From positions 1,674,001 through 1,738,000 of the forward strand of contig CAWGZV010000002.1 in NCBI GenBank assembly GCA_963827155.1: DNA of 64,000 nt, written 5' to 3'. The notes beneath the pieces were generated by a model. The model saw only the letters and a list, made by a program, of their open reading frames with translations, did not search any database and had not been told where the DNA came from. Position 1 is the stretch's first letter; every line of letters starts with the position of its first letter. This DNA is from UTCFX2 sp963827155. Lineage in GTDB: Bacteria; Chloroflexota; Anaerolineae; Anaerolineales; UBA4823. Below are positions 47,003 through 55,583 of the stretch, in pieces. Position numbers and translations under genes: made by a program.

Positions 47003-47521
47003 ATGTCTGAACAAATCAGTGAAATATCTCTGTTTCGGCTGCAAAAGGATGAATTTTTTGCCCAACATCCTCAAAGCCCTCTGACAAAAGCTCAGAAAAA
47101 GAATTTTCGTGGGTTGAATTACTTCGCCGAAAATCCCGCCTTCCGTTTCGAGCTCGAGCTCGAGCGCTTTCCAGATCCACAGACAATCGAGATCCAAACC
47201 TCCACCGGTGATGTCCAGACCTATACCCGAGAAGGTAAGATCCAATTCAACATTGATGATCAATCTGCTGCCTTGACGATATTTATGAGTGACAATGGTT
47301 TCTTCCTTCCATTTGCAGACAGCCTGGCAGGGACCGAAACCTATCCTGCCGGAAGATATTTGGAGCCTGAACCGCTTCAAAATGGTAAACTCCTCATCGA
47401 CTTTAACCTGGCTTATAACCCATATTGTGCTTATAACGAAAGATGGTCTTGTCCGCTCACTCCATTCGAGAACCGGTTGAAAGTGCCAATTCGCGCCGGT
47501 GAGAAGATTTATCATATCTAA
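47003..47521 (+). CDS. DUF1684 family protein
   Basis: 172 residues from ATG 47003 (AAGGAA upstream; ATG 46988 also in frame). The family ending is unmistakable: AGRYLEPE, LIDFNLAYNPYCAYNERWSCPLTPFENRLKVPIRAGEK. DUF1684 proteins are cytosolic or exported with unknown activity. The conserved Asn-Pro-Tyr-Cys and Cys-Pro-Leu motifs suggest a metal or catalytic site. Confidence 0.88.
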   Translation: MSEQISEISLFRLQKDEFFAQHPQSPLTKAQKKNFRGLNYFAENPAFRFELELERFPDPQTIEIQTSTGDVQTYTREGKIQFNIDDQSAALTIFMSDNGFFLPFADSLAGTETYPAGRYLEPEPLQNGKLLIDFNLAYNPYCAYNERWSCPLTPFENRLKVPIRAGEKIYHI

Positions 47522-47664
47522 GGTTATCGAACTTCGAAGCGGCATTGATCAAATTCCGATACATCCCAAAGATGGCGCATAACTATCCCATGATATTGGT
47601 GTTTAAGAATATTGTATATTTCTGGCTAACAGTTTATTTGGCTTCGGAATAGAAGGACGTCATA

Positions 47665-48930
47665 ATGGTTGACCAAGAACAAAGCTCCCCCAATGAGATC
47701 GTCTCATTTTTTGATAAACCTCAAACCGAGGTTGAAGTAATTCCGATTGGAGATGGTGTACCCATTGGGATCGAGCAGGTTTCTTCCTCTGCGATCGGTA
47801 TTGGGGGTGCATACGGCACTTGGGGAGCCGGCTATGATAATGAAAATCTTGTTTGCCTTCTTGAAGAGCGCCTTGGCGCCAATCTGGAAATCAATGAACG
47901 CTTGAATCTCTCCGAATTGGGTTTTCTTGAGCGCCACCATGTCCCCGTTCTTACAAAAAAAGAACATCTCGATTTAGAGCTCGAAGTAGGTACCCGTTTC
48001 CTGCATTCAGCCATGCAAGCCTGCGGTTGGCAGCCGGCTGAAGTTGATGCTGTCGTGATCGGGATGAGCGGACCGGCAAGCGATGACTTTACCGAGCGAA
48101 TTTCCAAGAATGCCGGTATTCCTGAACATGCCCTCAAGGTCAGTGTTCACAAGGCTTGCGATTCTTCGGTAGCAGGTCTTAACATGGTTCTGAATCCTGA
48201 GCTCCCGATCCAATCTTTATTAGATGCAAATTTAGCAGGATCGCTCCTTGGGAAAAAAGTCCTTGTCGGCGGTATAGAGGGTCTCAGCCGTTTTATGCTC
48301 CAATCTCGCGACAGCAATGCAATCCAGCTTTTCGGTAACGGTGCCGGTGTGATTGGAGTTGTTCCCGGAGAGTTTATGCGATTCATTGCCGGCGCCTCCC
48401 ATGAAGCTTACGATGACGAAGGCGTTCTTCAGGTTAGAATGTTCTACCCTCACTCTCGCACCCACGAACCAGACCAGCCGCTGACTGAAGTCTCTAAAAG
48501 CGCCTCAAATCACATCCGGATTGCCGGTCTGATGCATGAACCTGAGCGGGATGATCCGGTTGTGATGGCAGGTCCAATGGGTATGGTCAAGTTGTTCGTG
48601 CGCACCGGTGTACAGACCGTAATCGAAGCATATTCAGCTTACCGTCGTCGAATGGATGAGCAGGGTATGCCCGGAAAGCAGCTGGCGGTTGCAATTGTCC
48701 ATCATGCTAATTTCAAAATCAACCAGCTCAAGGAGAAGCATCTTCAAAGAGAGGGCATCCAGATCCCGATGCCCTGGCTTCTGAAGGAGTTCGGAAATGT
48801 CAGTGCAGCTTCCAATATGATCGCTTTCCTGCGCCAGCTTCCATCACTCAATCCCGGTGACCACATTCTGATCGATGGATTTGGTGCAGGCACTTATTAT
48901 GATGTGCTGGCTGTGGAGCTAGGGGGCTGA
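47665..48930 (+). CDS. 3-oxoacyl-ACP synthase III-like (KAS III / FabH-like) enzyme
   Basis: 421 residues. A thiolase-fold triad is present: Cys in SVHKACDSSVAGLNM, His in VHHANFKINQLKEK, Asn in FGNVSAASNMIAFL. The GAGVIGVVPGE and GFGAGTYYDVLAVEL motifs follow. It is about 90 residues longer than FabH, with an N-terminal extension and a middle insert. It condenses an acyl-CoA with malonyl-ACP or forms a beta-ketoacyl product. No acp gene is adjacent. The HAD phosphatase gene follows directly. Confidence 0.85.
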   Translation: MVDQEQSSPNEIVSFFDKPQTEVEVIPIGDGVPIGIEQVSSSAIGIGGAYGTWGAGYDNENLVCLLEERLGANLEINERLNLSELGFLERHHVPVLTKKEHLDLELEVGTRFLHSAMQACGWQPAEVDAVVIGMSGPASDDFTERISKNAGIPEHALKVSVHKACDSSVAGLNMVLNPELPIQSLLDANLAGSLLGKKVLVGGIEGLSRFMLQSRDSNAIQLFGNGAGVIGVVPGEFMRFIAGASHEAYDDEGVLQVRMFYPHSRTHEPDQPLTEVSKSASNHIRIAGLMHEPERDDPVVMAGPMGMVKLFVRTGVQTVIEAYSAYRRRMDEQGMPGKQLAVAIVHHANFKINQLKEKHLQREGIQIPMPWLLKEFGNVSAASNMIAFLRQLPSLNPGDHILIDGFGAGTYYDVLAVELGG

Positions 48931-48950
48931 AACTGCATCCGCGTTTTGAC

Positions 48951-49649
48951 TTGATCGGTTTTGACGCCGACGACACACTCTGGCATAACGAGAGTCTATA
49001 TCAGCTGGTCCGCCACCGCTTTGCTGCCCTGATGCAAGCGTATCCTTTCCGTCAAGATATGGAACAGCGCATCGATGCGATCGAAATCCAAAACCTGCCA
49101 GCGTATGGTTATGGCGCGATGGGTTTTATCCTCTCGTTAATCGAAGCCGGAATCCAGATCACTGAGGGTCGTTTCTCCAATGCCGACATCGAGGTTCTCA
49201 TCGAAAGTGGGAAGGAAATGCTCACTGCCCCGGTCGAGATCTTTGAACATTCTGAAACTGCACTTCTACAGCTTTCATCGGTTTATCCTTTGATGTTGAT
49301 CACCAAAGGGGATCTCAATCATCAGCTCTCCAAGATTGAGCGTTCTGGTTTAAAGAGTAATTTTCAGCATATTGAGGTCGTGAATGACAAAACTTCTTCA
49401 GTTTATGCTGCGATACTAAACCGCATCGGAGTAAATCCGGAGCGTTTCCTGATGGTGGGCAATTCCATCCGTTCGGATATATTACCTGTTCTAGAGCTCG
49501 GCGGCTGGGGGGTCCACATTCCTCACGATCTGACCTGGTCGCACGAACAGGTCGTTCTCCCTGAGAGCTGCTGCGACCGGTACTTTGAATTATCCAACCT
49601 GGGAGAGCTCGAAGCTTTTCTGCTAAAGATGCATGCGGCGGAGAACTGA
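48951..49649 (+). CDS. HAD-superfamily hydrolase
   Basis: 232 residues counted from TTG 48951; the frame is open farther to a CTG at 48930, which overlaps the previous stop and would keep the first strand (FDLIGFD), so the true start is uncertain. Motif I is FDADDTLWHN, motif II MLITKGDL, motif III/IV MVGNSIRSDILPVLELGG. A phosphatase of unknown substrate, translationally coupled to the KAS III-like gene. Confidence 0.82.
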   Translation: MIGFDADDTLWHNESLYQLVRHRFAALMQAYPFRQDMEQRIDAIEIQNLPAYGYGAMGFILSLIEAGIQITEGRFSNADIEVLIESGKEMLTAPVEIFEHSETALLQLSSVYPLMLITKGDLNHQLSKIERSGLKSNFQHIEVVNDKTSSVYAAILNRIGVNPERFLMVGNSIRSDILPVLELGGWGVHIPHDLTWSHEQVVLPESCCDRYFELSNLGELEAFLLKMHAAEN

Positions 49650-50022
49650 GCTATCCAGCTTAACTTTCTACAATTTAACGAAGTCATCTGGGAAAGCCGC
49701 ATCTGCGGTGTGGTCGCATAAAAAATTTTTCTTCACCTGCCGGACATTTCCCCCTCGAATTCACATCCAACACTTAAAGCTGACACCATAATCAGGCTTA
49801 TACAGCCCTTAAATTCTGATATTTGGGATCGAAATTTCGCCACGAATAACCAAATGATCTGGATGTATAATCACCTTCTGGGAGGACTTAAGAATTTCTC
49901 TAGCCAGGTCCAAGGATAATTAATCGATTGGTAGGGTTAGGCGCAGCTTGTTCGAAATATCGTGTAACCTCAAACCGTTGAGTAAGCTTGGTTGATATCT
50001 TATATAAAAACTCGAGGGAAAA
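49650..50022. other. Gap, nothing seen
   Basis: About 370 bases without a gene, repeat or convincing terminator. It presumably holds the promoter for the haem-binding protein gene. Confidence 0.5.
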
Positions 50023-50487
50023 ATGAAAAAGGTGCTGGGTTGTATCGGAATTGGGATAGCGACTATCGTCGCCTTATTCGTCATTATTCAGCTCGTCCCT
50101 TACGGGCGCCGCCATGCCAATCCGCCAGTGATTAAAGAACCTGTTTGGGATAGCCCCCAAACGAAGGAGCTTGCCTCTCGTGCTTGTTTTGATTGTCATA
50201 GCAATGAGACTCTCTGGCCTTGGTACACGAATATCGCTCCTTTTTCATGGTTAATCCAGCACGATGTCGATGAAGGAAGAGCCCGACTAAATTTTTCGGA
50301 ATGCGGCATTCCCAGATCAATCCGTGAAGACCGTGAAGCAGGCGAAGGGCTCCGAGAAGCTGGCGAAATTGTTCTTGAAGGCGAAATGCCGCCGGCTCAA
50401 TATTTGTTGATGCATCCAAATGCAAACCTCACCACGTCGGAACGCGAGCTCCTCGCGAATGGGCTTAATAGCTCGTTATGTAAATAA
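50023..50487 (+). CDS. Haem-binding (Haem_bd, c-type) membrane-anchored protein
   Basis: 154 residues. N-terminal anchor (VLGCIGIGIATIVALFVIIQLV, 4-25), then a single c-type haem site CFDCHSNETLWPWY and the distal EMPPAQYLLMHPNA motif with a Met ligand, the full Haem_bd layout. Exported side and membrane-attached. Usually the family has a Trp after LNFSE; here it is Cys. No cytochrome c biogenesis genes are nearby. Confidence 0.88.
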   Translation: MKKVLGCIGIGIATIVALFVIIQLVPYGRRHANPPVIKEPVWDSPQTKELASRACFDCHSNETLWPWYTNIAPFSWLIQHDVDEGRARLNFSECGIPRSIREDREAGEGLREAGEIVLEGEMPPAQYLLMHPNANLTTSERELLANGLNSSLCK

Positions 50488-50755
50488 ATTTCAACCGACA
50501 GCTTTGCCCGAATTGGATTTGAGTCCGTCTATAAATATTGAGATCATTGAATATCATCCATTCTTTCAAATTTCTGTATTCCAAGGAATCTTTCAGGTTA
50601 TCCGATCAGCCGGTTACGATGAAATCCCTTACAAGTGTTAACCTGCCAAATCTGATTATCCGTTAAAATCAATTTCCAATCAGTAAGGCTATTTGTTGAA
50701 TTAATTAGCGTCATCTGAAATCAGTATATTTAGAATTTATGAGGAGGACAGGAAA

Positions 50756-51154
50756 ATGTTTGGAAAGTTTACATTCTTAAAAGATGTTGAGCACGAGCAA
50801 ATCGATTGGGGTGTGCGCAGTTGGTTAAGCCTGCCTGCCAGTACTGGCACTGGACACCTCGTTCTTGTTGAAGTTGATTTGCTGCCAGGATGCGGACACA
50901 ATTTTCACATTCATCCAAATCAGGAAGAAATCATCTATGTCATTTCCGGATCCCTCGACCAATGGTTGGAAGGGACACACGAATCTTTAAATCCAGGCGA
51001 TACCGTATTTATCCCAAAGAACACGGTGCACGCATCCTTCAACACCTCAGATAAGCCAGTGAAATTCCTGGCGATGCTCGGTCCTGCTGTGGGACCAGAG
51101 GGATATGAACTGGTGGATGTCAGTGATCAGGCCCCCTGGAATTCAATCAGATAA
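50756..51154 (+). CDS. Cupin-domain protein
   Basis: 132 residues with GAGGAGG before the ATG. One conserved cupin barrel: GCGHNFHIHPNQEEIIYVISG (motif 1 with His, His, Glu) and GDTVFIPKNTVHASFN (motif 2 with His). It probably binds a metal. Function unknown; small single-cupin proteins are isomerases, dioxygenase-like or ligand sensors. Confidence 0.85.
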   Translation: MFGKFTFLKDVEHEQIDWGVRSWLSLPASTGTGHLVLVEVDLLPGCGHNFHIHPNQEEIIYVISGSLDQWLEGTHESLNPGDTVFIPKNTVHASFNTSDKPVKFLAMLGPAVGPEGYELVDVSDQAPWNSIR

Positions 51155-51206
51155 ATACCCCTGCAATAGAATATGCTTATTTCTGATCAAACGGCGATAT
51201 CACTAG

Positions 51207-52199
51207 ATGAATTCCCGAACTCGTTTCTTTGATGCACTCAATCGCAAGCCGGTCGATCGCCCTCCGGTCGGAAGTCCAACCTCTGTCGCCAATGTTGATC
51301 AGATGTCGCTCATGCAAGCCGAATTTCCCGCCGTCCATCTCGATGCCGCAAAGATGGCCCGCCTCGCTTCAGGAGCCTACGAAATCCTGGGTTATGACGC
51401 CATTATGCCGGTCTTCAGCGTTGCCCAGGAAGCCGCTGCCCTGGGCTGCGAGATCGATTGGGGCGCCATCGACGAGATGCCGGTTGCCCGCACCCACCCC
51501 TGGCGAGGCCCGGAACAGGCATACCTCCCAATCGATTTCCTTGACCAGCCATCCATCCGCACCGTCCTCGACGCGCTCCAGATCTTGAAAAGCGAATATG
51601 GCGACCGCGCCGCCATCATCGGGAAAGTGATGGGACCGTGGACCTTATCTTACGCCCTCCACGGGATTCAGGATTTCCTGATTGCCACCTTGCTCGATCC
51701 GGATATGGTTCGCCGTTTTCTTGACCGATTAAAAGTGGTTACCATCCTGTTTGGAAGAGCTCAAATCGAAGCAGGCGCAGATATCCTCTGCCTCGCGGAC
51801 CACGCCACAGGAGATCTGGTCAGTGCCAGGATGTACACAGATTTCCTCGCCCCGGTCCACCGCGAAATTCTCGCCGAGCTTAACTGCCCGGTAATATTGC
51901 ACATTTGCGGAAAAACGCTTGACCGCATGGAAGCCATTGCCGCGGTTGGTTTCGATGCCTTTCATTTTGACTCCAAGAACAATGCCAAAACCGCTGTCGA
52001 TCTTGTGGGCGATCGATTGGCTTTGGTAGGAAACGTGAATAATCCCGAGACCTTGCTCCACGGTACGCTAGAACAGGTAGCCCAGCAAGCTCGATATGCT
52101 GTCGCCGCTGGCGTGAGAATCATCGGTCCCGAGTGCGCAATCCCCCTCCATACGCCAACTGAAAATTTGCGTGAAATAACGCGCGTTTGCTCAAATTAG
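51207..52199 (+). CDS. MtaA/MtbA-type (UroD superfamily) methylcobamide methyltransferase
   Basis: 330 residues. A UroD TIM barrel with the zinc site of methylcobamide:CoM methyltransferases: His-x-Cys in ILHICGKTLDRM and Cys in GPECAIPLHTP. It also has KVMGPWTLSYALHG and LALVGNVNNPETL. In methanogens such enzymes pass a methyl from a corrinoid protein to a thiol; in bacteria, homologues deliver it to other acceptors such as folate. It could work with the MttB-like enzyme at 4958, although the two are 45 kb apart, so that link is inference. Confidence 0.85.
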   Translation: MNSRTRFFDALNRKPVDRPPVGSPTSVANVDQMSLMQAEFPAVHLDAAKMARLASGAYEILGYDAIMPVFSVAQEAAALGCEIDWGAIDEMPVARTHPWRGPEQAYLPIDFLDQPSIRTVLDALQILKSEYGDRAAIIGKVMGPWTLSYALHGIQDFLIATLLDPDMVRRFLDRLKVVTILFGRAQIEAGADILCLADHATGDLVSARMYTDFLAPVHREILAELNCPVILHICGKTLDRMEAIAAVGFDAFHFDSKNNAKTAVDLVGDRLALVGNVNNPETLLHGTLEQVAQQARYAVAAGVRIIGPECAIPLHTPTENLREITRVCSN

Positions 52200-52969
52200 C
52201 TTGTAGGCGACTTCGACCTCCTCGGGAGTCTCAGTGCAGCAACGCCTGCCAGCACAAGCAGCGCCACAACCGCCGCCCAGGCGGAGTTTGCTACCAAGGG
52301 GGTATTCGCCTGTTTTACGGCTATCCCAATATAAGCCCAGACGAATACCAGGATGAACGCCACATCATGCCTTGAGACAGCCATCAACGCTGCCAGGACC
52401 ACTCCCACCCCTAGCATGATCACAGCCCAGAATGCTGCTTGAAGCGGCTCGCCGTTCCAACCCATATACCAGAGCTGCTGGGTGATATTCGCAATCGTAG
52501 CAACACTGACCCAACCAAGGTAAACGCTGAAGGTTAGCTGTACTGCCAGACGCTCTCCGATCCCAACCTTCACTCGATCAATCCCCGTTCGGATATAAAC
52601 GGAAATCAGCGTCACCAGCAAGACCAGCATTGCCGCGACGGTAAGCGCGAACTGCTCGTAATGCCATAGGAATAACCAGACAATATTTGCCAGGCAGCTG
52701 AGCGCAAAAAGCCAGCCTATGCTCCGCAGTCGCGGATTTTCCCTTTGAGCAGGAAGTGCCTGGAATATTGCAAATGCGATCAGACCAATATAAATCAACC
52801 CCCAGATTGAGAAGACGTACCCGGCCGGGACAAAATATACCTCGAATTGGTCTGATATTTCTCCGGTATTCAACCCGTTAAGCGGAAGCGCGTTCGCCAG
52901 GATATTCACAATTAGCGTTGCAGTCACCGCCAGGACATTGATGAGCTGCCTCCATTTGTCACGATTCAT
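52196..52969 (-). CDS. TspO/MBR-related membrane protein
   Basis: 257 residues from ATG 52969 (AAAGGAG just upstream). About seven TM helices; PAGYVFSIWGLIYIGLIAFAIFQ, ANIVWLFLW and VYLGWVSVATIANITQQL match the tryptophan-rich sensory protein (TspO-like, extended) family. It may bind porphyrin-type ligands. The stop overlaps the stop of the convergent methyltransferase by 4 bases (TTAG). Confidence 0.7.
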   Translation of the reverse strand: MNRDKWRQLINVLAVTATLIVNILANALPLNGLNTGEISDQFEVYFVPAGYVFSIWGLIYIGLIAFAIFQALPAQRENPRLRSIGWLFALSCLANIVWLFLWHYEQFALTVAAMLVLLVTLISVYIRTGIDRVKVGIGERLAVQLTFSVYLGWVSVATIANITQQLWYMGWNGEPLQAAFWAVIMLGVGVVLAALMAVSRHDVAFILVFVWAYIGIAVKQANTPLVANSAWAAVVALLVLAGVAALRLPRRSKSPTS

Positions 52970-53061
52970 AATGCTCTCCTTTGATAATTTTTTATTCAAG
53001 GTTTGTTCTAGAAGATAAATTTGCTTTGAAGAAATTTTCCCAATCACCCATTCGGACACAA

Positions 53062-53810
53062 TTACCCTTGCCTGCTTCTTGCCTGAAATCGAATCGATGC
53101 GAGCTGGATTACCTCCTCCGCTGTCGTTTCCAGTGGTTTATCGGTTACATCGATCACGCTGTATCCTTGTTTTTTAAAAAAGGACCTTCTAAATTCAACT
53201 TCTTCGTTCACACTTTCTGGATTCGCATAGCTTCCCTCACCGATCGCGCCAATCCTTTTCTGGCGTTCCCTCCGAAGTGAAATCAGCAGCCCTGGCTCGA
53301 TGGTCAGCCCAATCACCCGCTGAGGATCGAGTCCGAAGAGCTCAGCAGGCGGATCGATTCCCGGCACAAGCGGATAGTTCGCTGTTTTCCAACAGGATCG
53401 CGCCCATCATCATGCGCCAAGGCATTCTCAATCGCCTCAACCCACTCGAAATAGCTGCGTTTCAGCTGGCGGTAGCGTCCGGGCTCTCCTAGCGGTTGGA
53501 TCCCAAGTACGGCTTCCAGTTTATCTGGAACGTCGCCCATTAGATCAATTGATGGTACACCTAACTCTTCCACCTGCACAGAAAGATATCTGCGAAGCTC
53601 GCGGTTCACCATTGTGTGGATTACTACAGCTTCCTCTCTCGCACTTCAGCTAAGACCTCTTGGATCTGGTCTTCATTTCGCAAATGTAGGATTACGATCA
53701 GACCCACATCCTGGTTTGGGAACTGCGCTAGCGACTGTGTTTACAGGCTGCTCTCCGCTCGCCCCTACCCCACCGGATAATATGTAGACGGTTTGTGTGG
53801 CGGCACCCAT
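53062..53810 (-). pseudogene. Decayed PEP synthase/PPDK regulatory protein (PPSR/PDRP family)
   Basis: From ATG 53810 the family start is readable (VYILSGGVGASGEQPVNTV), then one extra base near 53728; LAQFPNQDVGLIVI, EDQIQEVLAEV; one missing base near 53635; then AVVIHTMVNRELRRYL, GEPGRYRQL, ENALAHDDGRDP, an internal loss near 53370 with a further frame change, and ANYPLVPGIDPPAELF, GLTIEPGLLISLRRER, VIDVTDKPLETTAEE. The lost stretch, about 30-35 residues, should hold the P-loop (G-x-S-R-x-x-K-T-P) that binds ADP. The family phosphorylates and dephosphorylates PEP synthase or PPDK. Without the P-loop it cannot work, so this is a true pseudogene even if the single-base breaks are errors. No ppsA or ppdK is nearby. 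Confidence 0.82.
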
Positions 53811-54082
53811 CACGATTTGAATTCGAAAATTTCTGGGTCCGAATGGTATTGTATCAGCTATCATAAGATGAGATTGCTCGCTTCCCTTTTCGAACCGCGC
53901 GATTACCTTCTGCTCAACCAATTTCACTTGCCAGGAGCAGCGTACATGCAGACCGCCTGGTTCGAAATCGGTTTCCAACTTTTCATGCCTTTCAGGATGA
54001 GCTGCGCTCATCTGGTCGCGATCACTACCCATCGATCATCTGAATTCTCATTAGCATTAAATATTAGCAGCGAAGGGGTATT

Positions 54083-55570
54083 TCAACTCAATTTTAACAG
54101 GTCATCTGCCTTAATATTTTCGATGCTCTGAACCGTGTATTCCAACTCGTCCCTGTTGCTCATCTTTAATAGAATTATGTCGCCGGCTTCAATCGCTTGC
54201 ATCACCGCTTTAAGCTCTTTTGAAGAAGGGATCGCAATCCATCGCTGGATTTCCGTCCCAGGCAGCCACTCCGCACCGGCTGGTTGCCACTTACCATCGC
54301 GAATCGTCGCTGCCTCCAGGCGAAAGCCCCAACCGCCTGGCAGACGTAGCTCGACAGGGTATGGTATTTCACTGGTCGAGATAATCGCAGGTGCCTCTGC
54401 CGTACGTGGTCTCAGTCCCATGACAGCAGCCCGGATAAAGAAAAATATCCCGATTGTCACAAGCGCCAGGTTCAAACCAACCAGTACAAACAAAATCCCC
54501 TTTTGGATAAAACTGAGGCTCTTCCACCATTGCCGAGCGAACTTAGCAAGGGAAAATTGCTGTTCCGGGATTTCCGGTTCCACGTATTCGTCTAATGCCA
54601 CCTCACGCAGTTCTTGGTAGTCCGCCGGCTCCGGACTGCTCAGATCCCCAGATTTCTCATCTATAGCAGTCTTATAAAAAGTCAAACCTTCTCTGGAAGG
54701 CTCAATCCGTTCCGTCTCCTCCCCTTCACGAAAAACGCTTGAATCGGATTTTTCAATTTCTTCGGGTTCCGTTTCATCAAGCTCCAGATCCTCGCCTTCG
54801 AACGCAGATGCGATATCAGTTTTGTCGCCAGGATGCTCGTTCTGCAAAACCGACTCCTGTTGTTCAGATTGTCCTGTGGTTTTTAAGCTTCCTTCAGCCG
54901 CCGGGATTGTTTCTCCAGCCTCGACATTCACAAAGGCAAGCCGGCGTTCAACTTCCTCATCGTCCAGTCCTTCGGTTTCCAAGCGATCTCGATTTTTTCC
55001 AAGAAGGCGTGAGACTAGGTTAGGACGTGTTTTTAATTCCTCACCACCGGATTGCTCTACAATATCTTCCCTCCCAGCACGCAAGTCTTCCCGTAGGCTT
55101 TGAACTACCGCTTCTTCTTTTCCTGCTTCCGGACGGAAAGCTGCAGGTATTTCATCTTCATCCTGAAATTCTTGTTTTTCCGTAATTTCACTTTGCCCCA
55201 GATCGTCACTCTCGGGCAGAAAGGGTTCATCAGATCCAGGTTCAGGTTTTAACTGATCACCCGTAGCTTGATCCTCGATATTGTGGTTCATTCCGGTCTT
55301 CGGGTCTTGTTCAATGTGTTCAGCGCCGCCCTTTAACTCTTTCGGTTGATCCTCCAACATCTTATCCGTGAATTTTTTTGTCTTTGACTCTTTTTGTCCT
55401 TCTTGAACCGCTGTCTTATCGATATCGAGACGGATCTCTTCCCAATGTTCATCCGGTTTTGGAAAAGGTTCTGGTTCTTCAATTGTCCCTTTAGCAATCT
55501 TGTTTGGTTCTTCAAGGGATAGTTTTTCAGGCTCTTCTTCATTTCTTTCATGATCAAATTGATCGCTCAT
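54083..55570 (-). CDS. Acidic single-TM protein with sortase-like C-terminal domain
   Basis: 495 residues. The first 330 are highly acidic, low-complexity and coiled (Glu/Asp/Lys/Gln), with a few ordered spots (RPNLVSRLLGKNRDRLE). A single TM helix follows (ILFVLVGLNLALVTIGIFFFI, about 367-387). The exported 100 residues (LPGGWGFRLE, GAEWLPGTEIQRWIAIP, GDIILLKMSNRDELEYTVQSI) recall the beta-barrel of sortases but no Cys is present, so it would be inactive as a transpeptidase. It is followed by the lytic-transglycosylase-like gene in the same direction (upstream on the minus strand). Function unknown. Confidence 0.72.
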   Translation of the reverse strand: MSDQFDHERNEEEPEKLSLEEPNKIAKGTIEEPEPFPKPDEHWEEIRLDIDKTAVQEGQKESKTKKFTDKMLEDQPKELKGGAEHIEQDPKTGMNHNIEDQATGDQLKPEPGSDEPFLPESDDLGQSEITEKQEFQDEDEIPAAFRPEAGKEEAVVQSLREDLRAGREDIVEQSGGEELKTRPNLVSRLLGKNRDRLETEGLDDEEVERRLAFVNVEAGETIPAAEGSLKTTGQSEQQESVLQNEHPGDKTDIASAFEGEDLELDETEPEEIEKSDSSVFREGEETERIEPSREGLTFYKTAIDEKSGDLSSPEPADYQELREVALDEYVEPEIPEQQFSLAKFARQWWKSLSFIQKGILFVLVGLNLALVTIGIFFFIRAAVMGLRPRTAEAPAIISTSEIPYPVELRLPGGWGFRLEAATIRDGKWQPAGAEWLPGTEIQRWIAIPSSKELKAVMQAIEAGDIILLKMSNRDELEYTVQSIENIKADDLLKLS

Positions 55571-55583
55571 GCGGATACCTCAC

